Part shown: positions 57,421 through 64,000 of the stretch, piece by piece | Layout: each line of letters opens with the position of its first letter | How positions within the stretch are numbered: the stretch's first letter is position 1 | Source: Robiginitomaculum sp. | Lineage (GTDB): Bacteria > Pseudomonadota > Alphaproteobacteria > Caulobacterales > Maricaulaceae | NCBI GenBank assembly: GCA_030949705.1 | Contig: JAUZSF010000022.1 | Span: 62,001-126,000 of the forward strand | Direction of reading: 5' to 3' | DNA: 64,000 nt | The notes under the pieces: model-generated | Database searches by the model: none | The model's input: only the letters and a program-made list of their open reading frames with translations | What the model was told of the DNA's origin: nothing | Position numbers and translations under genes: made by a program

Positions 57421-58887
57421 ATGCTTTGGCGGCACCTTCTTGGCTATTTGCCGGTTAATATTGCCCAGGCTTTGGCGGGCTTTGGCGGCATTTTTTTGCT
57501 GACCCGTCTGCTAAGCCCGGAAGATTATGGCCGCTATGGACTGGCCTTTGCCGTGATGACGTTTTTCCACTCGGTCCTGTTTACCTGGATGGAAGCGGCC
57601 ATGGCGCGCTTTTACGCCCGTGCCGAGGCAGACCATTCGCTGAAAGACCATCTGGCCAGTGCTTATGGGGGGCTGGGGGCATTCTCAGTCATCGGCGCGG
57701 TGCTGGGCGGTATTGCCATATCCTTTCTGCCCCTGCCCACCGATTTCAAAACCATTTTGGGCTTTGCCCTGGCCGCGGCCATTTTGCGCGCCGCCCTGAA
57801 TCTGACCATGCAGGCGCGCCGCGCCGCCAGAGAGGTCAATCGCTATAGCCTGATAGAGTTCTTCCATATTTCCATGGGCTTTGGTCTGGGGATCATGCTG
57901 GTCGCCGCCACAGATTTGCGCGCCGCCGGCCCCTTTGCCGGTATGGCCGTGGCCGCAGGCATCGCATTGGTGTTTGACCTGCCCCATATGCTGGCCCGCG
58001 CCAAAGGCGGGCAGGTTTCCATGCAAAACCTAAAAGTCTTTGCGCTTTATGGCCTGCCGATTTCGCTTTCTTTGGTGCTGGAATATGCCTTGTCCACCGG
58101 GGATCGTTTCCTAATCGCCGGTTATCTGGGCACCGCCTCGGTCGGCATTTACACCGCCGGTTATGGTCTGGCCAATCGCACGCTGGATGTTATTTTTGTC
58201 TGGGCAGGCATGGCGGCGGCGCCCCTGACCATTGCGGCGCTGGAACATGGCGGCATGGATGATGCCCGTGCCATGGCCCGCAAGGCCTTTGGGTATATGG
58301 CGCTGCTGACCTTTCCGGCGGCGACGGGGCTGGCGCTGGTGGCGGTGCCATTGGCCACCATCATGACCGGTCCGGCCTTTCGCGCCCAGGCCGCGACCAT
58401 CATTCCCTGGATCGCGCTGGCAGGTCTGATGAACGGGATCATGACTTATTATCTGCACGAGGCCTTCACCCTGTCCAAACGCACCGGCGTGATGGCGGCG
58501 GCCATGGCCTTTCCGGCGCTTTTGAATATCGCCCTGAACATGCTGTTGCTGCCCCGTATGGGCCTGCAAGGCGCGGTAATTGCCACGGTGATCGCCTATT
58601 TTGCCGGCATGGTGCTCAGCGCCATAATCGGCCGGCGCTATTTCCCTTTACCCTTGCCCTTTGGGGCCGCGGCCAAAACCATTATGGCCTGTACCGTTAT
58701 GGCTGTCGGGGTATTGCTGGTGCCATGGCCGCCCAGCTGGCCAGCCACCGCCTTGCTGGTGGCACAGGCAAGTCTTGGGGCCTTGTTGTATGGCATGGCT
58801 GCTTTTGCCTTCAATCTGGCCGATTGCCGCGACCTTTTGGGTCGCCTGAGCGATCGATTGCGTAAACATCAAGAGGTGCCAACATGA
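57421..58887 (+). CDS. Oligosaccharide flippase (Wzx/MATE-like)
   Basis: A 488-residue polysaccharide-transport protein with about 12-14 helices. The start LLGYLPVNIAQALAGFGGIF and LTRLLSPEDYGRYGLAFAVM are the typical Wzx opening; NLKVFALYGLPISLSLVLEY and FLIAGYLGTASVGIYTAGYG are the mid-region repeats. It flips lipid-linked repeat units across the inner membrane. Its stop overlaps the downstream GT2 gene by four bases, starting a four-gene + strand operon. Confidence 0.92.
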   Translation: MLWRHLLGYLPVNIAQALAGFGGIFLLTRLLSPEDYGRYGLAFAVMTFFHSVLFTWMEAAMARFYARAEADHSLKDHLASAYGGLGAFSVIGAVLGGIAISFLPLPTDFKTILGFALAAAILRAALNLTMQARRAAREVNRYSLIEFFHISMGFGLGIMLVAATDLRAAGPFAGMAVAAGIALVFDLPHMLARAKGGQVSMQNLKVFALYGLPISLSLVLEYALSTGDRFLIAGYLGTASVGIYTAGYGLANRTLDVIFVWAGMAAAPLTIAALEHGGMDDARAMARKAFGYMALLTFPAATGLALVAVPLATIMTGPAFRAQAATIIPWIALAGLMNGIMTYYLHEAFTLSKRTGVMAAAMAFPALLNIALNMLLLPRMGLQGAVIATVIAYFAGMVLSAIIGRRYFPLPLPFGAAAKTIMACTVMAVGVLLVPWPPSWPATALLVAQASLGALLYGMAAFAFNLADCRDLLGRLSDRLRKHQEVPT

Positions 58888-59840
58888 GCAATGGTTCTCG
58901 AACCCTGCCCACCATTCATTACAATGCCTTCTGGCAACATGATGCACCCATCGTGCTGAGCGTGCTGATCCCGTTTTACAAGGATGATCCGCATAATCTT
59001 TTGCGCCGCCTGGCCAAAACCGCGCCCGATGCTGTGGAAATCATTCTTTATGATGATGGCAGTAATGATCCTCTGCTCAGCCAGTGCATGGATGCGGCCA
59101 CCGCCGCCGCCCTCATACCAGTGCAATTGATCAGTGCCCGTGAGAATCTGGGACGAGCAGCGGCCCGCAACGCGCTGATCCGTGCTGCCCGGGGGCAATG
59201 GGTGCTATTTCTAGATGCCGACATGATGCCCGAGCAGGATGACTTTTTGACAAACTGGATGGCCTGTATCAAGGTCGAAAAACCGGCCATAGCGTTTGGC
59301 GGCTTTAGCGTTTCCACCAATGATACTGTGCCGCCAACCCTGGCGCTGCATCAGGCCTTTTCCCAGCGTTCTGATTGTCTGCCGGCACGCATAAGGGCGC
59401 AAAACCCGGCCAAGCATGTCTGTACGTCCAATTTGCTGGTCCGCAGCGATGTGTTGCGTGACTGTCCCTTCGACAAAGGCTTTGCCGGCTGGGGCTGGGA
59501 GGATGTGGAATGGGCCGCCCGCGCCGCCAAACGCCATACCATATTGCATATTGATAATCCTGCCCGCCATCTGGGCCTGGAAAGTGCTGACACGCTGGTG
59601 CGCCGTTTTCGGGATTCGGCCCCCAATTACGCCCGGTTTGTGCAACGCCACCCGGATCTGGCCCGCACGCTGCCCAGTTGGAAAGCAGCGCATTTTTTAC
59701 GCAAAATTCCGACACTTTTACTGTTCCGCCCTCTTTTGGCGGCCATGGCCAAAGATACCTCCGGGCTAATCCCCCTGGGCCTGCGCGTTTTGGCGCTCAA
59801 GCTCTGGCGATCCAGCTGGTATGCCAAGGTGTTGCCATGA
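58884..59840 (+). CDS. Glycosyltransferase family 2
   Basis: A 318-residue GT-A enzyme. VLSVLIPFYKDDP opens the fold, DDGS (YDDGSNDPLL), NLGRAAARNALIR, and the DxD-type FLDADMMPEQDDFL follow; the acceptor region GWGWEDVEWAARAA matches inverting GT2 enzymes with ED-W motifs. It adds a sugar to the growing exopolysaccharide unit. The stop overlaps the deacetylase start (ATGA). Confidence 0.92.
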   Translation: MSNGSRTLPTIHYNAFWQHDAPIVLSVLIPFYKDDPHNLLRRLAKTAPDAVEIILYDDGSNDPLLSQCMDAATAAALIPVQLISARENLGRAAARNALIRAARGQWVLFLDADMMPEQDDFLTNWMACIKVEKPAIAFGGFSVSTNDTVPPTLALHQAFSQRSDCLPARIRAQNPAKHVCTSNLLVRSDVLRDCPFDKGFAGWGWEDVEWAARAAKRHTILHIDNPARHLGLESADTLVRRFRDSAPNYARFVQRHPDLARTLPSWKAAHFLRKIPTLLLFRPLLAAMAKDTSGLIPLGLRVLALKLWRSSWYAKVLP

Positions 59841-60610
59841 GCGCGCCTTATATCCCCACCAGTGGCTTGATCAGCGCGTTAAAGCGCCGTCTTACGCGTC
59901 TTCAGGCGCGAAAAAGCCTGGACTGTGCGCAAGGGCGTTTTCTGGTGAGTTTCAGTTTTGATGATTTCCCCAAAAGCGCCGCCCAGACCGGTGCTGAAAT
60001 ACTGGAACGATTTGGCTGGCGCGGCACCTATTATACCAGCGCCGCCTTTGAAAACACCTCCAATCATCTGGGCGAACTGTTTACCGCCGCCGATGTCAGC
60101 ACCCTGATTGCAAATGGTCATGAAATTGGCTGTCACACTGAAAACCATATTGATTGCGCGTTGAACCCCCCGGTAATTATCGAGCGGGAGATCCGCCGCA
60201 ATCAAAACCGGCTGCGGGCCCTGGGGGCACCAATCCCCACCTCGTTTGCCTTTCCCTATGGGGAAACCTCGGCGGTGGCGAAAACCTTGCTGGGCCAGCA
60301 CTATACCACCTTGCGGGGCGTGCGCCCGGGGATTAACCGCCGCTTTGCCGATGCACACCAGCTCAGCGCCGTTGCCATTGAAGGCACGCTGGATGACAAG
60401 GATGCGCCCCTTGCCTATGTGGATGAACTTGGCACCGGGTCTGGCTGGCTGATTTTTTATACCCACGATGTGCGTGACCCCCCCGGCAAATGGGGATGTA
60501 CGCCAGACCTTTTTGAGGCTGTCTGTACGGCGGTGGACAAAGCCGGGTTTGAAGTCTTGCCCGTAGGCAAGGCCATGGCCAGCTTGTCTGTGATGGAGAA
60601 GGCCGCATGA
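59837..60610 (+). CDS. Polysaccharide deacetylase (CE4, NodB fold)
   Basis: A 257-residue NodB-homology protein without signal peptide. The metal-dependent motifs are present: FSFDDFPKSA (catalytic and metal Asp), GHEIGCHTENH (two His), FAFPYGETS (motif 3) and YTHDVRD at the C-terminus. It should de-N-acetylate sugar residues of the glycan or a precursor in the cytosol. Start at 59837 overlaps the upstream stop; the end overlaps the next GT gene by four bases. Confidence 0.9.
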   Translation: MSAPYIPTSGLISALKRRLTRLQARKSLDCAQGRFLVSFSFDDFPKSAAQTGAEILERFGWRGTYYTSAAFENTSNHLGELFTAADVSTLIANGHEIGCHTENHIDCALNPPVIIEREIRRNQNRLRALGAPIPTSFAFPYGETSAVAKTLLGQHYTTLRGVRPGINRRFADAHQLSAVAIEGTLDDKDAPLAYVDELGTGSGWLIFYTHDVRDPPGKWGCTPDLFEAVCTAVDKAGFEVLPVGKAMASLSVMEKAA

Positions 60611-61521
60611 CCCCGGACGTTTCCGTCGTCATTCCCACCTTTCGTCGCCCGGATTATGTGGAACGAGCAGTAAAAAGCGTATTATTGCAAAAAGGCTTCA
60701 AGGCGCTGGTGGAAATTGTGGTGCTGGATAATGATCCCGAGGCTTCGGCTCGGGCGATGGTGCAATCTCTGGCCGCCTCTACCCGCTGGCCCATCGAATA
60801 CGGCCATGAACCGGAACCTGGTGTGGCCAATGCGCGCAATGCGGCCCTGCGACTGGCCAAGGCCAAGCTGATCGTATTTCTGGATGATGATGAAATCGCC
60901 GCTGAGGGCTGGCTGAAATCCCTTTTGGATGTGCAGGAAGCAACCAATGCCGATGTGGTCTTTGGCCCGGTCAAGGGGAAAGTTGCGGCCAAAACGCCAC
61001 ACAAAGCCTATATCGAGGCGCGCTTTACCCGCAATGGCCCCCAACAATCGGGCCTGATTGATACCTATTACGGGTGTGGAAATTCACTGATTAAGCGCGC
61101 TAAATACTTTTCAGACGCGCCAATTTTTGATCCGGCCACCAATGAAACCGGCGGCGAGGATGATGCGCTGTTTTCTGCGGCGCTGGCCGATGGGGCGCGC
61201 ATTGCCTGGGCTGCCGACGCCCTGGTTTATGAGATGATCCCGCCGCAGCGCGCCACGTTATCTTACGCCCTGTCCAAGGCCTTTGCCTTTGGCCAGGGAC
61301 CAACGCAAACCTGTTGGCAGCACCGCAAGGTTTTTGGCGTTTTGTACTGGATGGCAGTAGGCCTTGGACAGTTTGCCCTCTATGGCACATTATATGGAAT
61401 AAAGCGCCTGTTGCGGGCCAAGCCAAAGCCTGAAACCCTGGACCGGGCCATGCAGGGCCTTGGAAAACTGCTTTGGTTCAAAGGGTTGGAGCCACGCTTT
61501 TATGGCGCATCTGCCTTGTGA
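60607..61521 (+). CDS. Glycosyltransferase family 2
   Basis: A 304-residue GT-A enzyme. VSVVIPTFRRPDYVERAVKS start, VLDNDPEASAR, GVANARNAALRLAKAKLIVF and the DDDE metal motif (FLDDDEIAAEGW), then GGEDDALFSAALADG as acceptor-site motif. A C-terminal hydrophobic stretch may bind the membrane. It is the last gene of the + strand operon and converges with the O-antigen ligase gene, overlapping by 22 bases. Confidence 0.92.
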   Translation: MTPDVSVVIPTFRRPDYVERAVKSVLLQKGFKALVEIVVLDNDPEASARAMVQSLAASTRWPIEYGHEPEPGVANARNAALRLAKAKLIVFLDDDEIAAEGWLKSLLDVQEATNADVVFGPVKGKVAAKTPHKAYIEARFTRNGPQQSGLIDTYYGCGNSLIKRAKYFSDAPIFDPATNETGGEDDALFSAALADGARIAWAADALVYEMIPPQRATLSYALSKAFAFGQGPTQTCWQHRKVFGVLYWMAVGLGQFALYGTLYGIKRLLRAKPKPETLDRAMQGLGKLLWFKGLEPRFYGASAL

Positions 61522-62787
61522 CCCGGTTTTACCGGTCCGGCCCCAAACAGCTTGGCCGCTGTGGCCGCAAAGACGATCCAGCCAAGGTTATTTTGTTGTA
61601 AAATATTGCTTTCAGACATAGAAAACAGCAAGAATACCAGTGTGGAAATCAGCGCCCAATAGGCGGTTTTATCGCGCAATACACTGCGCAAGGCGGCAAT
61701 AATAGCGCTGAAATAGGTCAGTGCAAAAATTACCACCCCAACAAGGCCAATGGATAACCAGGTTTCCAGCCACCCATTATGGGCCGTGGGAACCAGCCAT
61801 TCGGTCTGTTGGCGCACCCAAAAAGGCCGGGCCGGTTTCATCCAGCCAGAACACCCCATAGCCATGGCCCAACCAGGGGTGATGCTTGATTTGCGAGAAA
61901 AGTGCCTCCCAGATGTCGGTGCGCCCGGTCAGCGTTGGATCCTTGCCAATCAGGCCAAACATGAACTTTGGGGCAAATTCGACCGCCAACGCCAAACCAA
62001 CCCCAAAAATCACCCCAAAATAGACCAAAGGAATGCCAATCAGCGGGCTGCGCCGAAACACATACAGCCCCCCTACCCCGGCAAAGGCCAGGATCATGGC
62101 CAATAATGAGGTTTTGGAGGTGGAGAGCAAAATCAACGCCACAGACAGCGCCAATAATGGCCCCCACAGCCAGGCCCGTTTTGGTCTGAAAATCAGAGCG
62201 CACAGGCACAAGTGTGCCGCTTTGGCCATGTTCATGCCCAGATCATTCTTTTCCCACCACAAACCGGCCCAGGCCCCGGGATGGGTGGTTTGCATAATGC
62301 CCTTGTCTGGCACCAACAGCACAAAGACCAGACTCATCACCGCCAACATGCCATAGGTGGTTGCCAGCAGTTCGATCAGATCGCTCCAGTCATAACGCGA
62401 AGCCAGATAGATTGCGAAGCCAGTGGTCATCAACAATGCGATGGAGCGGCGAAAGGTAAAACCCGGCTCGATCGACCAGAGCGCAGAGACAATCGCCAGC
62501 ATCACCGGCAACAATAATAAAAAACTGCGGGCCAGCCCCTTGGCGGTAACCAGTGGGTGCTGCACCACCAGAATGATTATGAAAAAATAGACGCCATAAT
62601 ACAGCATCCGCACCCAGGAGGTATCTGTTGTCGCCGCCGAGGTTTCAATCAGCGGCCCAAAAAACGCACTGGAAAATATCAGCAGGAAAATCAGCGTGAC
62701 CGTGACTTCCACGACCCCGCCAAACTGTCCCAGCGTAAAGGGGCGTCGGGCGGGTGCATCCATGGTCATACTCACGGCTGTGTCCAT
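61500..62787 (-). CDS. O-antigen ligase / polymerase family (WaaL, Wzy), apparent frameshift
   Basis: A membrane protein with about ten helices of the Wzy_C domain. ATTDTSWVRMLYYGVYFFII in the early loop and TGRTDIWEALFSQIKHHPWL plus GYGVFWLDE (signature periplasmic loop) are seen. The frame breaks at five A on + (61820-61824, four expected): corrected, AFWVRQQTEWLVPTAHNGWL continues with the conserved HN of the loop and SEYNILQQNNLGW-like end (ESNILQQNNLGW). About 428 residues after correction. It polymerises or ligates the glycan. It is on the opposite strand to the GTs. Confidence 0.88.
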
Positions 62788-62892
62788 GGAGTTGGGCTAA
62801 GGCACCACGAGTGCCTGTCCATGCATAAAAAGGAATATGGTTGAACCGCTGACATAACTGCCCCAATAGAGTGCGTTATGGTTAACAGAAAC

Positions 62893-63603
62893 TTACTGCG
62901 CGGCCTGCTCAACCGGGTCCATGCCTTGTCTGGGCACTGCATTATAGATCACCCCCAGGCAACGCCCGCCCCGGCCTTCGATTTGTTGTTGCACCTTTTG
63001 GATCTGCGTCTTTGGGTCCGCCGGGTGTGCAATGATGATCACACCATCCGCATCCACCGCCGTTACCAGTCCGCCGCGGCTGCGGTGCAGGACCGGGGCA
63101 TCGATAATCGCCAGGTCTGCCTTGGTGCGTACATGATCCCAATAGGTCTTTGAGGGGCGCAAATGTACATGCTGTTTGGCCCGCAACAGATCACTGCGAA
63201 AATGGCTGACATAGAGGGAATGCGCACCCACCCGGTGCATATTCATATAATAACGATCCCCGGCCTTGCGGCCATCTTCGCGCACCAGTTCGGGGTGGAT
63301 GCGCCAAAACAGCGGCTGCCCCTCTTGGGCCAAGGCGGTTGCCGGTCCCAACGCTCCGTAAAGCGCCTGTGCCTTGGGGCTGGAAAACACCCGAAAATGC
63401 GTATTGGTGTAAAAATCAAGATCAAACAGCCAGATCCCACGGGACGAACGGGGTGCCATCATGCGTGCAAAGGCTCGCGCGCAGGTGGATACCCCACAGC
63501 CCGCATGCACGCCTATGAACTGTAGCACCACGCCGCTTTGGCGAAGGGCCAGCTGTTCATAAAGCCGGCTTAAACCAGATAATTCCCGACTAAGATCAAT
63601 CAT
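62893..63603 (-). CDS. BY-kinase-like exopolysaccharide ATPase with degenerate Walker A
   Basis: A 236-residue Mrp/MinD-fold protein like the cytosolic kinase domain of Wzc/CpsD/ExoP. The phosphate-binding loop reads GVHAGCGVSTCARAFAR, so the Walker A lysine is Val, and the Walker A' region has WLFDLDFYTNT; LAIIDAPVLHRSRGG is the Walker B strand and VDADGVIIIAHPADPKT the following strand. No tyrosine cluster is visible at the C-terminus. Without the lysine and tyrosine cluster it may be a regulator rather than a kinase. It follows the chain-length-determinant-like gene by 94 bases. Confidence 0.82.
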   Translation of the reverse strand: MIDLSRELSGLSRLYEQLALRQSGVVLQFIGVHAGCGVSTCARAFARMMAPRSSRGIWLFDLDFYTNTHFRVFSSPKAQALYGALGPATALAQEGQPLFWRIHPELVREDGRKAGDRYYMNMHRVGAHSLYVSHFRSDLLRAKQHVHLRPSKTYWDHVRTKADLAIIDAPVLHRSRGGLVTAVDADGVIIIAHPADPKTQIQKVQQQIEGRGGRCLGVIYNAVPRQGMDPVEQAAQ

Positions 63604-63697
63604 TAAACGCAGGTTCCGAATCCATAACTTCAGTTAAGGCAAACTTGGTTAACGAGATATGACCAAGCCCTATTCAGAAAGCGTTGAGAGTCGCGTT

Positions 63698-64000
63698 TTA
63701 ACGACGCGCTGGTATGCTGCCCAGAACGGGCAAATCGCCCGATGGAACCGTCCCGCCCGGGGGGGGGGGCATACCAGCACCCCCAGGACCTTCAGTCAGG
63801 ATATAGGGGAAAGACGGATCAACATGCTGTGCAGGCGGCGGCATGGGGCGTTTTGGTGCACGCGGCTTTTCCGGTTCTGTCGGGGGTTCTGGCGCAGAAG
63901 CCGGAGTCTCTTCAATAGCCACCGGGGTCCGCACAATAGACAGGATCGCGCTATAAAAGCCAACACAAAGGGCGGTGAAGACAGCAAACAGAAACGCCAG
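63698..64000 (-). CDS. Chain-length determinant-like (Wzz/GumC) protein, C-terminal part
   Basis: An edge-truncated gene. The visible 100 residues begin with a membrane helix (LAFLFAVFTALCVGFYSAIL) followed by the cytosolic tail SIVRTPVAIEETPASAPEPP, a Pro/Glu/Lys-rich stretch and GGAGMPPPPGGTVPSGD. A C-terminal helix with a proline-rich tail just ahead of a BY-kinase-like gene is the arrangement of Wzz/GumC/ExoP proteins. A C11 run (63759-63769 on +) encodes the prolines and may vary in length. The N-terminal Wzz domain is outside the window, so the call rests on context. Confidence 0.6.
   Translation of the reverse strand: MAFLFAVFTALCVGFYSAILSIVRTPVAIEETPASAPEPPTEPEKPRAPKRPMPPPAQHVDPSFPYILTEGPGGAGMPPPPGGTVPSGDLPVLGSIPARR

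Overview
The window is a chromosomal segment of an aerobic, Gram-negative alphaproteobacterium. The evidence is an hdaA (DnaA-inactivating, alphaproteobacterial) gene in the order purN-purM / DUF2066-hdaA-ppk-ppx / rnd, a complete ccoNOQPGHIS cbb3 oxidase operon, a TonB-dependent receptor, a TRAP transporter and a bacterial leucyl-transferase. I cannot name the genus. Base composition is moderate-to-high GC and even across the window, and I see no phage, integrase, transposase, CRISPR, rRNA or tRNA gene.

Layout. 1-4.4 kb: 5' end of rpoZ, folK, then an overlapping + strand run (NYN nuclease-like, family-5-type uracil-DNA glycosylase, MFS transporter, RNase D). 4.4-11.7 kb: polyphosphate genes ppx and ppk1, the DnaA regulator hdaA and a DUF2066 lipid-exported protein, divergent from purM-purN. 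12-14.2 kb: a lone TonB-dependent receptor with a strong terminator. 14.3-25.7 kb: a Fax/metaxin-type GST, a TRAP transporter of the mannitol/chloroaromatic type, bpt, an SLC13 permease, a retropepsin-like protease, TauE/SafE, dusA, an odd GspG-like pseudopilin, LysE and cysQ. 25.7-34 kb: cysNC-cysD, mltF, an unknown conserved gene, an APC permease and nadA-nadC. 34-36.9 kb: ppk2, an RluC-type pseudouridine synthase, crcB and a repeat-rich gap.

36.9-46.9 kb is a long minus-strand catabolic block: three acyl-CoA dehydrogenases, four SDR/quinone-reductase type oxidoreductases, a MaoC hydratase and an APH-fold kinase. The kinase and one dehydrogenase resemble the two halves of animal ACAD11, so the block probably degrades 4-hydroxy- or otherwise hindered acyl-CoAs by phosphorylation and elimination; two other adjacent dehydrogenases look like the catalytic and non-catalytic subunits of a heteromer. 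47-55.8 kb: DUF2189 protein and the full cbb3 oxidase operon with its assembly genes, plus a divergent small CxxC membrane protein. 55.9-64 kb: an exopolysaccharide locus (acetyltransferase, flippase, two GT2 enzymes, polysaccharide deacetylase, O-antigen-ligase-type polymerase, a BY-kinase-like ATPase lacking the Walker lysine, and the C-terminus of a chain-length-determinant-like protein).

A dominant technical feature is that at least twelve genes carry one or two single-base frameshifts, mostly at homopolymers, while the remainder of each protein is intact. I read most of these as sequencing or assembly errors and give corrected gene extents. Two of them (a slippery A AAA AAG heptamer in ppx, a ten-base G tract in ccoN) could instead be biologically meaningful and are listed as findings.
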